Assembly: GCA_019054805.1 (NCBI GenBank)
Contig: JAHQIY010000004.1
Coordinates: forward strand, 8,192,501 to 8,256,500
Length of the DNA stretch: 64,000 bases
Source of the DNA: Brachionus manjavacas
Taxonomy: Eukaryota > Rotifera > Eurotatoria > Ploima > Brachionidae
Direction: 5' to 3'
Positions 23,421 to 35,240 of the stretch are shown in pieces. Position 1 is the stretch's first letter; each line of letters begins with the position of its first letter. A model generated the notes under the pieces. The model was not told the DNA's origin, ran no database searches, and was given only the letters and a program-made list of their open reading frames with translations. The position numbers and the translations under genes are program-made.

Positions 23421-25719
23421 GACACCTTCATCATTTCAACTTTTTAACTTCCGATAAAAAATTTCTGAGTATTGATAAAAGCAAAGACTGCTAAGGCCCT
23501 TAATCGGCCAGGCTGCTTATTTTGGCATTGGTAAGACGACCACTTTCGGTGTTCAACACTTTTCTCATCTATTTCTAATATAGAGCTATTTGAATAAAAT
23601 CTCTAATAAGAAGATTTTAAGCATCTTTTTATTAGAGACAATTTTGCTCCTATTGAAATTGTCTTTCCATTTTGATCCTCCATTACAAGCATCTTTACAA
23701 GCAGACTAATTAATACTGTTAGTCAGTCTTGATGAAACAGTCTAACTCTCGGGATTTATTTTATTTAATGCGTTGTAATGATCTTAGAAATTTATTAAAA
23801 TTATTCTAAACTAGGCAGTTGTTTTTTGTTTCTCAATATCTAATTTAAATACGGTTTCGGCTATTAATTTTGGTGAACCAAAAATCAAAAGAAAAAAAAA
23901 CCGAAGCACACATTGGAAAAAAATTATTTTCAATAAAAAAAACTATTTATCTTTAATTCATGCAATTTTTAGTAAACCAAAATAAAACTAGTTGAATTAA
24001 ATTTATTTTTCTTCATTTTTTTGACTCCAATTTTATCTTTTTTGCAAAATTTAGTGCAACATATTAGAAAAAAATGAACAAAAATCAAATTAATTTTTTT
24101 AAGTTCAAAATTAATTCTGTGAAGGCAATGGGATCGTGAATCTTGGAACAAAAACAAAAAAAAAATTAATTGCAAAAATTCTTTATGTTAGAACTGTTCT
24201 ATTGTGAAAAAAATTAAAAATGGAGAATTTATCTAAAATTTAATTCATTTTTTTTGGTATACAATTAGAAATTTTGGCACAACAAATTAAAATAATTGAC
24301 CAGTTTTGGTGGTTAGTGTGATGTAAACCGATATAAACACTTTTATTTAGACTTTAATTAACAAAAAGAAACTTCTTGCTACCATACAAATAAAATTTGA
24401 AAATTAGAGAATGATCAGTAAAATTTTCCATTACTTTTTAATTTAATTTTCAAAATTTTTTTTTTTAAATTTATTCCACCGGAAAATTTTTTTAGAATTA
24501 AACTCACGATTGGTATTCTTAATTTTACCTGGTTTAAAAAATCATGAAAATTTGGCGAACAGGGGTAAGCCGTTTTGACTAGCGTCGAATTTCACAAATG
24601 CTCATCTCTTTAAAATTGAAAAGGTTTTTTTTTTTTTTCAATAATTAAATTTACTTTATTCACTTAAAACTAATGACTTTTCATTTCGATCACAGTAGTC
24701 TGTTTGAGTTTGTCAATAATATGCTGCTAAAATTTGGAACTTTGGATAAAAAATAAAAAATAAAATTGCGATAAAAAGATAAAAGAATAATTTTGAATTA
24801 ATTTATTTCTGAAAGCAATTTCATTCTATTTAGTGCTATATTTCATCAATTTTTAAAATTTCTTGTATTGTTGAAACCTTCAAGCTTTTGTGCTACTGAT
24901 AACTTAAATATTCTGCAGCTGATTTCATTATTTATTTAAAAATATATACAAATTTTTTAGTTCTTTCGATTAATAAATAATGTTCAAATTTTCTTTTTAA
25001 GAAAATTTTCCTTGGTATGTTTTAAAACCTAAGAAATAAACCAATTGAATACGCTTTGTATTAAAAAAATGATTAAATAAGTACTCTTAAAACTTTCTGA
25101 TCTTTCAAAAAAATTGTTAAATCAAATTATCTGAAAAATGATTACTTGGATTCGAAATAATGCATATTAAAGTAATTTATGTCAATATTAAGTGAGAAAA
25201 AATATGTAAAAATTGAATTTCAATCAGAATTTTAGTATCAATTTAAATCCGGATACATGATAATCATAAGTTAATGTAAATTTTATTTAATAAAAAATAA
25301 TTTGCCAAGAGCAGATAAGGCTGCACGAAAATCATTTACCATCGTTTGAATCTTGTTGATTTAAACCATTGTGTAAAATATTGAAGCATTTATTTTATAA
25401 ATAAAATAAACTTATTTTATAAAATAAGAATTACATTTTTTTATTCAAATAGAGTTCGTAAAAAATTGGAATAGTTACACTAGCTACTATTTTATTCAAA
25501 ACCAATTTTGAAATCAAACCGATTTAGAATACCGATCTTATTTAATTAATTTTAATTTAGATTAAATATTAAATAATTATATTAAAAATTTGAATTAACT
25601 TTTGAAAGAGAACTAGCAGCAGAGAAATCTTATTTTAGCTCTTAGCACCATGCATATCAACTTAAAATCCAACTCCAAACTAGCTACATAATGGCTCTAC
25701 CAGAGATTTTGTGCTTATC
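23421..25719. other. AT-rich interval, nothing supported
   Basis: No gene. The frame at 23969-24175 is Phe/Lys-rich low complexity. Around 24122 a weak match to the MITE terminus (GGCAATGGGATCGTGAAT) is too diverged to call. Confidence 0.5.
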
Positions 25720-26330
25720 ATACTAATTCTTAAATATATTCACCGTCGCTGATTTAATCACTTCTTCTAGTAGCTTATTCTTTATCCTTTTGAAAAAAAA
25801 AGTGTTTTCTCTAACATCAATTCTTTGCGTTTTTTTCTGATAGCGTCCTCTTGTATCCTCGGATCTATTGTGAAAGTCCTGAAATGTTGATTGAACTGCA
25901 GTTAGCTAAAATTTTTATCCAGTTCATCTGATTTATTTCGCTTTGTATCAAATTTAAAATTGGATTATGTCCCCTCCTTTTGTATTTCTTTTACTCAGAG
26001 TTCTCAGGCCTAATGCTGCTAATCGGCTGTTGTAGTCGAAATTACGAATTATGGGCACCAACTTAATAGCTTTTTTACCCTCTCCAAGACTTTTATTTCC
26101 TAGGAAGTATAAGGGGACCAAACTACTGCGGCATATTCTAGATGAGATCTGACAAGTGCGCAATAGAGAATTTTGAACGTGTTTATCGTTCAAACTTTTT
26201 TAGTTCTTTTTAGGTTCCCTATTATTAAACATTCCTTGCTAGTTTAAGATCGGATATATGCTGAGAATTTAAATGTAGGAAAAAGAGTCACTGGTGAAAT
26301 CAATCTTAAGTCCAGCTAGGCTACAACAAT
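25720..26330 (-). mobile_element. CR1-like LINE 3' fragment, frameshifted
   Basis: On the minus strand three pieces of the same conserved region occur in order but in different frames: FKILYCALVRSHLEYAAVVW SPY (26178 down to about 26103), then IRNFDYNSRLAALGLRTL and KGGDIIQF (about 26065-25954), then RGRYQK..RIDVRENTFFFK RIKNKLLEEVIKSATVNIFKN, ending near 25730. This is the C-terminal region of CR1/L2-type ORF2. In-frame stops and frameshifts make it a pseudogene. The apparent 79-codon ORF at 25954-26193 mixes the true frame with an out-of-frame start. Confidence 0.82.
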
Positions 26331-27920
26331 ATTATTTATTAATTTTTTACAGTAGGTTACAGTAGTTTCCGATTTTGAGAAGCTTCAATTTGCACCGAAC
26401 AAAAATATTAAAAAAATTAAATTAAATCAGATTTTTATAGAATAATTAAACATTTTAATAAAATTTTTATTAAAAAATCAAACTAAAATACATTTAAACA
26501 ATAAATAAGTCATATTTTAAATAAAAAATCAATAAATTTTATCAATGGCCTTTAGCTTATTAGTCGAAGTTGACTGTTTGATTTTCTTGTCTTAACAAAT
26601 GAGTTTTCGTAATTTCAGCACATTTTTAAAAAAGCTCAATTTTCTTATAATTATAGATAAATTTTAATGATTCGTGTGTTAGTTATATTTCGAAAAATAT
26701 TAAAAACAGATAGGAGGTATTAGAATTGTAAATTTTTGTATTCACAAAAAATTAAAATTAAAATAATTTTTTTTATTTCCGTATTTTGTATCTTTTTATT
26801 TTAAATAAAAAATCTTTAAAATCAACTCTTTTATTTTAAAGTACGTTGAACATATTTCATTAAATGAATTTTTTTAGACTTTTAAAGATTATAATTTAAA
26901 AAATCATACAATTAAATATTAAATGTTTTTCATTTATTTTATTTTAAAACAAGTTTTATAACCGGTTCTCAAATTTAAACCGGTCAACCAGGCTTGCATT
27001 TTTGATTACTAAATAAATAAATAAATTCAGTGAATAAAGTAACATTCCATCCTTGAGGTGTAGAAGTTTTGTTCGGGTTTTATCTAAACGTTTCCTGATT
27101 GTGAAATACAGGAGTTAAATGTTGACTAGACAATAATGTTTAATTTAAATTTCAGAATTAATATATAATATATAATATAAAAAGTTTATTTCAAGGTCAT
27201 AGATTTATTTTGTCTCTTTACATGCAATTTAATTTAGGATAATGGAATCCTACGATTTAAATATGATTAAAAATAGGGGCTAAAATTCAATTTATTTTTC
27301 CTTAATTTCATAGAATCAATATTCTAATTAAAAACTTTTTAATGCTTTTTAATTATTTTTACCCTTTTAAATCTCATCGTAAAAAATAGCGATATTAAAA
27401 ATATTTTTTGATTTTTTTTCTTAGTATCAGAGAAAAAAAATAATTTAATTTAATTGAGTTTTTGCACCAAAATTAATTTTTCAATTAAAAAACTTTTTAA
27501 ATGCTTTTTCCTATATTTATTCTTTCTTTTTAAAAACAATTAAAGTTAGAGTAAATTTTGGCACAAAAAACAAGTAAATTAAAGTTTATTTTCTCCCTGA
27601 TATTAATTCTCATAAACTCCATTTTCATTACTTATTTAATTGTTAAATTTACTAATTGTATATCTTTAATTGAAAAAAAATTATTTCAATTTTATCATTT
27701 TTTTCGTTTGAGAAGCAAAAATGTCAACACTTTTAATTTCGTTTGCATCAACTCTTTTTACTTTTTCCGAGCCAATACTTAACCAGACAACAAAATAATT
27801 ATCTTCTGAATAATAATGAAAAATTTTAAAAAATTAACTATTGAATACAGGGCTCAGCCACCATTTAAATTTTCGATTTAAAATTAATAAAATATTTTAG
27901 ATATATAGTTTCTAACTAAA
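26331..27920. other. AT-rich region upstream of GPCR-2 with a LINE-like tail
   Basis: An ACCGGTT/AAACCGGT inverted repeat at about 26962-26986 is followed by a (AAAT)4 run at 27009-27026, resembling the 3' terminus of a plus-strand LINE. The ORF 27558-27782 is hydrophobic low complexity and starts with a non-ATG codon. Its first bases (AAATTTTGGCACAAAAAAC) resemble the MITE terminus. No promoter can be assigned. Confidence 0.4.
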
Positions 27921-29123
27921 ATGGAAAATAAAAGCATTAATGTATCATGTATGTCGGATCTTAAAATGCCTAAAGACGTAATCATTTATGGATCATTTTT
28001 TTACACAATAATATTTTTGATTGGAGTTATTGGAAACGTAATGGTTATCTATTTTATATTACGAAAAAAAGAAATGCGCAACTTCACTTATTATTTGTTG
28101 GCTAATCTGTCACTGGCAGATCTTATGGTCTTATTTAGCAATGTACCCAGCGGCTTCCATGATCTATTTTCTAAAGAAAGATGGTATTTGGGGAAAATTT
28201 GGTGCCACTCGGTGTTTTTTGTAGAGAACACAATGGTTTTTGCTTCGATTTTGACTATTTTTTTAATAACCTACGATAGATATTATGTGATTTGCAGGCC
28301 TCTACATGTCAAATCAGTAATCAATTCAACCAGAACTTTGACTTTGATTATCTTCCTATGGACTTTGTCCCTAATTGTAAATATTCCTTTTATCTTTTTT
28401 ACAGAATTCAAAAAGACCAAATTTTTTGACTGCACAATTGGCTACAAATGTCAACTCTTATTTAATGACTTGTTTTTTTATCACATAATTATAACTTACT
28501 TTATTATATTTTTTCTTCTTGGCATGATTCTTTTAATTATGTACTTGAGAATTTACAGCTTTTTGAATAAATCGAATAACTTCTTAACAGCATGCTGGAT
28601 CGAACATGGCTTACAGTCAAACTTGAATATTTTTTCATCCGATTCAAATGAGTTTTCGTTTGGAAAAGCATCTAATCACGTAGAAAATCTTGCCAGATTC
28701 AAAAGCAAAAAGCTTGCTTTGGAAAATTCAAAAACTCGATCTGAATTATTTTCTTTAAAAGAAAAAGATGGATTTAAGTTTAGTGGCAAAAATTATGAAT
28801 CAATCAAAAATAGCCATTGCAGATTTGCCAAGAATTTTAAGCAACGAAAAAATTTAATCAGTATGTTGGTGGCACTAGTATTTTCTTTTTATTTATGCTT
28901 GTTTCCTCTGAAAATTTGGAATTTGATATTGATGATTAAAGGAAATGATGAAAATTTTTTTAGTATCATCGGATTAAGAGCCTTTTGGTACATAAATGTA
29001 TCATGTCGTATAATGTTTTATTTAAACAGCTCAGTGAATCCTTTTTTGTACAATTTGTTTTCCAAAAGGTTTCGAAAAAATTTTTGTTATTCGTTGAACA
29101 TTCCCAAGAATTTTTTTTCCTGA
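27921..29123 (+). CDS. Class A neuropeptide-type GPCR, paralogue 2
   Basis: A 400-residue single-exon receptor. Key positions: MPKDV just before TM1, GN at 38-39, NLSLAD with D67, C95, DRY at 119-121 in the shared YDRYYVICRPL block, W147, C177 (or C171) in extracellular loop 2, CLFPL at 326-330 in TM6, and NPFLY at 373-377 in TM7. One N-terminal sequon (NVS, residue 7). Intracellular loop 3 is long (about residues 212-310), Ser/Lys-rich and not conserved with the other paralogues. The C-tail is short and carries none of the extra Ser/Arg residues of paralogue 1. It shares the PSG(F/I)HDLF..ERWY(L/F)GKIWC loop with paralogue 1, pointing to local duplication. Ligand unknown; the TRH/ghrelin/ETH receptor group is the closest recognised pattern. 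AATAAA lies at 29195-29200. Confidence 0.93.
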   Translation: MENKSINVSCMSDLKMPKDVIIYGSFFYTIIFLIGVIGNVMVIYFILRKKEMRNFTYYLLANLSLADLMVLFSNVPSGFHDLFSKERWYLGKIWCHSVFFVENTMVFASILTIFLITYDRYYVICRPLHVKSVINSTRTLTLIIFLWTLSLIVNIPFIFFTEFKKTKFFDCTIGYKCQLLFNDLFFYHIIITYFIIFFLLGMILLIMYLRIYSFLNKSNNFLTACWIEHGLQSNLNIFSSDSNEFSFGKASNHVENLARFKSKKLALENSKTRSELFSLKEKDGFKFSGKNYESIKNSHCRFAKNFKQRKNLISMLVALVFSFYLCLFPLKIWNLILMIKGNDENFFSIIGLRAFWYINVSCRIMFYLNSSVNPFLYNLFSKRFRKNFCYSLNIPKNFFS

Positions 29124-29353
29124 ACATAGTTATGTCGTACGTTGTTTTTTTGGTGTCAATTTTATTTTATTTTTTTTTTGTATTTTAGAAATTAAATAAA
29201 AATATAAAATTGGAGTTATACATATCTTTTTTTAAATAAGAATTTATTTTATTTTGTGAAATTAAAAAAAATAACTTCAAAATTAAAACTTTTTAAATAA
29301 ATAATTAATCTTGAAAACCGATATAAAATTAAATCCTCATGCATTCTCTTGGA

Positions 29354-30335
29354 CTAAAAGATGGCATTGTGAATTTTGGTACAAAAAACAATTTCAAAAT
29401 ATAAAAATGCCAAAGCTCAGGAAGGAGCAAAACATGTCCTGTAAATTGTAGCAACTGAAACATCCTTTGTACCACCAATATACTGATTCTGCCAAAATCT
29501 GCAATACATCTGCAAAATTCAGAATTTTGTGAATTTTATTACAAAAACAGAAACAAAATATAAATTACACCAGAGATTTGATTTGGACAAACCAAAAAGT
29601 ATTCTGTATATTGTAGCATCTGGTACATCCTCTGTACCACCACTTAATGTAAAATCCCAGATTCAAAATCTTGCAAAGCATTTAAACCACATTTAAATTC
29701 ACACTAAGCAACCCAAAAGTATAGAATTTTAAACTTTTTTTGTTCTAAATGTGTCTTGAAAATTTTTTTTTATTAATTTAAAAAAAAAATATTCAGCGCA
29801 GAAAAAAGCGTCTCTAATTGAAGTCATATCGATGATCAAAGACCTCATTTTTTGTATTTCTGTATATTCATAAAAAAAACAAAAAGTAAGCTAAAAATTT
29901 CATAAAATGAAGAAATTTAATTTTTTTTTAAGCATGTTCAATTAATTGGACCACCCAAATAACCCCTGCAAAAATATCTAAAAAATCCGATTACATTTAA
30001 GTATGCTTAAATTACTCTGCAGAATAGTTGCATCTTCTTAAGTTGTCTTTGCGCTGAATTTAAGTTCTCTAATATACAGAATACTTTATGGTTTGTCCAA
30101 ATCAAATCTCTGGTGTAATTTATATTTTGTTTCTGTTTTTGTAATAAAATTCACAAAATTCTGAATTTTGCAGATGTATTGCAGATTTTGGCAGAATAAG
30201 TATATTGGTGGTACAAAGGATGTTTCAGTTGCTACAATTTACAGGACATGTTTTGCTCCTTCAGAACCTGAGCTTTGGCATTTTTTATATTTTGTAATTG
30301 TCTTATGTACCAAAATTTACAATGGCCCAAAAGAT
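29354..30335. mobile_element. Foldback MITE with ~255-bp inverted arms and 9-bp target duplication
   Basis: Arms 29363-29612 and 30071-30326 are imperfect reverse complements around a ~458-bp spacer. The outer termini begin GGCATTGTGAATTTTGGTAC on the left and the reverse complement on the right begins GCCATTGTAAATTTTGGTAC. The flanks CTAAAAGAT (29354-29362) and CCAAAAGAT (30327-30335) match at 8 of 9 bases, a 9-bp target duplication as made by Mutator-like elements. The arms contain internal subrepeats of about 165 bp (twice a TTGTAGCA..ACATCCT.TGTACCACC block). No transposase is encoded, so it is non-autonomous. The 36138-36611 element has the same terminal sequence. Confidence 0.8.
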
Positions 30336-30421
30336 TTGTTATTTTTTTATTAAATTTTAAATAGAGACAAAAGATTAAAAAAATACACCCCAAGTTGAAA
30401 CAATTACAGTAATTGATTTTG

Positions 30422-30703
30422 TAGTAGTAGTAGTATTAATTACTACAACTCGGAGCTAATTCAAGCAAAGCTCTTTTATGAGCTATATCAGTCGATTCAT
30501 CTTGCTTTGTCATCCAAACATCAATCTTAGCTTTAAAGATGTTTAGACTAGTTGCACTTACAATTTTCTCCGGCAATTTATTCCAGACACTAACAACTCT
30601 GTTTGTAAAATAATTAAATCTCTGACTCCAATTCCTTACTCTTTCTCGAAACAAGTTCTTGGAGTTTCTTCTAAGATTATACTTTTTACTGTCAGGTCTA
30701 GTT
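30422..30703 (-). mobile_element. CR1-like LINE 3' end with (ACT)n tail, severely 5'-truncated
   Basis: Minus-strand frame RPDSKKYNLRRNSKNLFRER, then NYFTNRVVSVWNKLPEKIV and a stop at 30436, is the C-terminal end of CR1/L2-type ORF2 (FFSNRVVNVWNSLPEEVV pattern). It ends after a few bases with a (TAC/ACT)n microsatellite tail at 30422-30437. The 5' limit is near 30703, where the frame stops matching. It is related to, but diverged from, the copy ending at 31061, and is in the same orientation just downstream of it. Confidence 0.82.
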
Positions 30704-31060
30704 TATAAAGTATTGACATGGAAAAAATTTATAAAATAAACAAATAAATAAAAAGAATTTCAGTTTTCTGTTCCTTGAGAGGTAAAAACGGCAACAAGTT
30801 CTTTTTTTTTAACTATCTGTATCTTCTTCGGGTTCAACAATAACTAAATTTATAAACATGAATTAGCTTTGTATAATTATAACTAAGAAAATTTGGTTTA
30901 AATACCAAATCTTTAAGAGCAGTATTTAAATGCTATTTATTTTTTGATAAACGCTCATTAGTTTTCTAAAACTTTCTACTTAAATAATGCAAATCATCAA
31001 TAATAATATATTTCAATTATTTCATTCTCAGTAATTTTATTAATCGCTATTTTTTCATCT

Positions 31061-32605
31061 AGTAGTAGTAGTAGTAGTTCTTGCTGCGAAATCCTAACAA
31101 GTAGGAAATCTGAGCTCATCACCGCTTAAAGGCGTATGAAGCTTTAGCAGCCAATTCTGTTAAACCTATCTAATGCTACTTTAAAGTCATTAACTGTCTT
31201 AGCTTTAACCACCTCCTCAGGAAGTCTATTCCATTGCGGAGCTACTCTGTTCGAGAAAAAAACGTGTCTAGCACTCACTGCGGAAGAAAAATCATTCTTT
31301 TTTGTGCTGGAAAACTATCTCTTTGAACTTTTGCGCTGTTTCCTCTTAACCTCGGTATCGGTCCATTCCTGCCAACAGGATCCAGAAGTTCTCTGGTAAA
31401 CGACACTTTTTCATGATCGTTAATCACTTTAAAAACCTCAGTCAAATCACCTCTCACCCTTTTCTCACTAAGTTTTGTTAAACCCAATCTGGCAAGCCTT
31501 TCCTCGTATGAAATTTCTCTTAGTGACCAAGGAATTTTCGTTGCACGCTCTTGTACTTTTTCTAACGCTTTTACGTCACCTTTTTTACTCGGATTCCAAA
31601 CTTGAACTGCATAGTCGAGGTGAGGTCTAACCAAAGACATATAAAGTTTCAACCAAAGAGTTTCTTCTCTACTTAAAATTGTTCTTTTAAGAATTCCGAG
31701 TGCTTTATTTGCTTTCGCGCACGCGTTCTTTACTTGACATGTCCATTTAAGGTCTGAAGACACCATAACGCCTAGATCCTTTTCACTCTCAGTGGTACAC
31801 AGTTAATTTTCACCAATCCCTCTTTTCCCGATGTTTCATACGAAAATCTTACATTTAGCCTTCAAAAATGCATAATCTTACATTTTTGAGCACAGGGACC
31901 CATTCTCCATACATCAATCCATTCACACAGAGCATCTAGGTCTTTCTGCATATTTACCTTATCACACAAGTTGTTAATTACTCCAAGAATCTTCGTGTCA
32001 TCGGCATAAATTTCTATTTTATTTGAAATGATGTCAGGTAGGTCGTTTATATATATAACAAAAAGCAAAGGGCCAAGCACAGGCCCTTGAGGTACGCCAC
32101 TCAGTACTTCTAACCAATTCGAAACTGCATCTACAAGCATAACGCGCTGAACCCTTCCGCTTAAAAAGTATTTAAGCCATTCGATCAATCGTTTACTCAG
32201 TCCGTAACTGCTCAATTTATGCAGGGGGCGTTAATTCGGAACTGTGTCAAAGGCTTTCGAAAGATCGAGGTAAATTTCGTCAACGCTATTTCCCTTAGCT
32301 AACTCACTCGTGATCATGTCAAAAGTCTCCAAGAGATTAGAGACGCATTCTTTTTTGGGAACAAAGCCATGTTGACTTCCGGATATCAGATTATTATCTA
32401 TTAAATAAGACATAAGTCGATCTATTATAATACCTCCAAGTACTTTACAAGCCACTGATGTTAGAGAGAGACCGGTCGATAGTTTTCTGGTTCAAGTCTA
32501 CTCCCTTTTTTGTGGATCGGAAAAACATTTGCTATTTTCCATTGTTCAGGAATTTTGGAATTTTGCTTCATCTAAAGGCTCTTTTAAAAAGTTAAAGCTA
32601 TGTCA
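31061..32605 (-). mobile_element. CR1-like LINE, 5'-truncated and broken by stops and frameshifts
   Basis: A minus-strand ORF2 remnant of about 1.5 kb. In order: HSFNFLKEPLDEAK, IPEQWKIANVFPIHKKGS, ENYRPVSL with a 2-nt slip in a CT run, VACKVLGGIIIDRL, QHGFVPKKECVSNLLETFD, LDLSKAFDTVP, an in-frame TAA at 32228-32230, GVPQGPVLGPLLFVIYINDL, and intact YADD (EIYADDTKILG). A frameshift and stops lie at 31780-31862, followed by EKDLGVMVSSDLKW, VRPHLDYAVQVWNPS and RGDLTEVFK. A further frame change leads to FFSNRVAPQWNRLPEEVVKA and a final TAA near 31150. It ends in a (ACT)n tail at 31061-31080. The RT core motifs survive, but at least three breaks make it non-functional. Confidence 0.9.
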
Positions 32606-33137
32606 AAAAATATAAAAGCTTATTAAAAAAAAACAAATAATCAGTATATTTATTTTATAAAATTAGTCAATAATGCGGAATTTTTAAAAAATTAATCATG
32701 TTATAACTAAGTTCTTAAATTTTAATTAAGAGTAATTTCTTAATTCGATTTTCTTAGATAAAATTTTTGTAAATACATATTTCCAAACTAATTATTTACA
32801 AAACTTTATTTAAAAGATAAGCGAGTTGTAAGCAAAAATTATTTCTATAAAACGAAGTCAAATATAATATTAACAGTCCAATATTGTCCAAATTTGTACA
32901 AACGAATTCTAAGCTCTACTAAAACTCTGCAATTTATTGCATATTTTAATCAAATATAAAAAAGTATAAAAAGTATACAAATCTTTAAAAAACTGACTCA
33001 AATCCTAATTTTTGAACGAAGATAAGCAAATTTAAAAAATGCAAAAATTATACTTTGCGTATTTTACATGAAAGATGAAAATTGGTTCAAAAAGGAATGG
33101 ATTCATTAGAAGATAAAATTTTTGCCAGATACTTTTT

Positions 33138-33179
33138 TTAATTTATTATTTGAATAGATTTTTTCAAATAATAAATTAA
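33138..33179. repeat. 17-bp perfect AT hairpin
   Basis: Arms 33138-33154 and 33163-33179 are exact reverse complements with an 8-nt loop. It is pure A/T except for one base pair, so its significance is low. A second small palindrome (11-bp arms, ATTAGTTTCGT) lies at 33512-33536. Confidence 0.6.
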
Positions 33180-33571
33180 TATCCATTTTTATCCATTAGA
33201 TTCCATTAAAACAAGTCATTTTGACTCGTTTTGGTGCTTCTAGTGTTAAAGAAATTTGCAGAGTTTTTTGCAGAGTTTAGAATTCGTTTGGACAATTTGG
33301 TACTGTTTGCAAACCCAATTTTGTACAATTCGGAAAACAATTATAACGTTTTTCTTTTTTGTGCTAAAATTTCACATTTTTTCACATAGTCAGGAAAGAA
33401 GAAAGGCAAAAATGGCTAAATATAGATCTGCAAATGATTCAACAGATTAAAAGGACTTCTCAAGGCAAAATTACGAAATCCATAGAATTCGAAATAAAAA
33501 AAGCTTTTTGAATTAGTTTCGTCTGACGAAACTAATAGAAAATAATCACTCTTTTTTTTAAAGATGGTGTA

Positions 33572-34163
33572 ATGTTTCTGCAGCAGAAATGTTTGTTCTA
33601 TTTGAACTCAAAAAGGTTAGTAGTAAGTGATGTCATTATTGTATTTGGACAAAATAAAGAAGAACATGATGAGCGGTTAATGAAAGTTTTTGAGAGACTC
33701 GACTTGTCCGGTCTTACTGCAAATCACGAAAAATGTGAATTTGGGAAAAGATTGATCGAATATTTTGGCTTGATTTTTAGTGCTGATGGCGTTGCTCCAA
33801 GCTCGTGTGAGAGGTTAATGCACGACTCTTGTGAAAATTTGTGACTGGAACATGCTTATCTGGGGAAAGATTGTAAAAAGAGATGAATACGTTCGTAGAG
33901 CTTACAATTCGGCTCTACACAGTGCTACCATAGTGCCATCAGTCGTGTTGATGCTCAAAAGGTCGAACTTTGATAGAATGTTAATGATTGAAGACCCTAA
34001 AGCTAACTGGGAGCAAAAGTCTGGTGAAGATTGGAAATTGAAAAACCTTTATACTCTCTTGATCATACAAAAGAATTGCTGTTTTAACATACTAGCAAAA
34101 CTTTTCAGCAATCCCATTTTTATTCCCAGCATAAATGCATTATTAGCATACCAAATACTTTAA
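33572..34163 (+). mobile_element. Ty3/Gypsy retrotransposon remnant: RT tail joined to integrase tail
   Basis: The first frame (33572-33844) contains VSDVIIVFGQNKEEHDERLM, then FERLDLSGLTANHEKCEF, YFGLIFSADGVAPS, the palm-thumb end of a Ty3/Gypsy reverse transcriptase. The catalytic (S)DD box reads SDV, so the second aspartate is lost. It then jumps, near 33815, to a second frame (33831-34163) with KRDEYVRRAYNSALHSAT and KRSNFDRMLM, the part of Gypsy integrases just after the DDE core. RNase H and most of the integrase are missing, indicating an internal deletion. No LTRs were found nearby. Confidence 0.8.
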
Positions 34164-34660
34164 TTACATAAAAAAATTTGAAAAATATACTTATGGTATT
34201 TATTAAAAAAATATTCCCGAATTTGTACTCGAATCACCTTCCGGTAGCAAGTTCAAAAATTTCCACAAAAAGTATTCAAAATGGGAATTTTTTGAACAAG
34301 AAAATAAGTATTCCATCCTTTTTAAAGATACGAGATTAAAATTAATCTTAAAGCTACTTAATGCAATTAGAAATATTCTTTTTTTAAATTAAAATGTGTA
34401 GCCATTTGTTGGCAATAAGATATTTGCAAAAGTCTAAGAATTTCGTGAAAAAATCCAGGCGTGGTGGTCTAAAATAAACATCGAATGCATTTTAACAATT
34501 ACTTAAATTAAATTTTTGAATTCTAGTAAATTTTATTTTTGCTCCAAAAATTGTCATGTTTTGACTCAAAATATTTGGAAAATAAAGCAAAGTAAAAAAA
34601 ACTAATCTCAACATTGTGTTATAAAAAAATTTGCACTTTATTATGTTTTGAGTATTTTCA

Positions 34661-34711
34661 AGGACAATATTTGATTTTGATGGAATAATACACATTTTTT
34701 GTATTTTAACG
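34661..34711. repeat. 51-bp diverged direct repeat, copy 1
   Basis: Matches 34933-34983 at about 45 of 51 positions. The 221 bp between the copies (34712-34932) are less AT-rich and may be an old short insertion with a long target duplication, comparable to the 43-bp case at 11464. Confidence 0.65.
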
Positions 34712-34932
34712 CATTATATAAATAATGATAATATTTTAACTAAGGCTAACCTATGAGGTCGCCTATGGTAGCACATTGCGCTATAGAAGAATAATTAATT
34801 TTTTAGAGTCAATAGACATTATTTACAGTACAAAAGTTAGAGGGAAATTATAAGAAACTAAGAGGGGTATAAAGTATAAATTGTTTTTAAAATAAAAGAA
34901 AGTTATGTGGTATAAACTTGGTAAAACTATAT

Positions 34933-34983
34933 AGGAAAATATTTGATTTTAATGGAATAATACACATTTTCCGTCTTTTTACG
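34933..34983. repeat. 51-bp diverged direct repeat, copy 2
   Basis: Partner of 34661-34711. The sharp loss of similarity on both sides of each copy supports a real duplication rather than AT-rich coincidence. Confidence 0.65.
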
Positions 34984-35240
34984 TAATGTTGATTTTTTTT
35001 CGCCGTATTAAACAAACCATCCTGTAAATTAGAATATGAGCTTTCAGAATATGTTCCCATTATATATGATTCCTAATCAAATAGCTGAGATATTGGTCAG
35101 AAACAATGAGAAGCAAACACACTTACATCATAAATGCGTATTTGTTTCTCAAAAATTTTATTTGCATTTAATTATATTTTGTAAATTTTTTCCTTAAAAA
35201 TGCAAAATCTTTAATAATTATTTAAGTAAATGTAAAAAAT

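Noticed and set aside
27558..27782. 74-codon hydrophobic ORF upstream of GPCR-2
   Set aside because: Non-ATG start, Phe/Ile/Leu-rich composition expected from AT-rich DNA; no link to the receptor frame.
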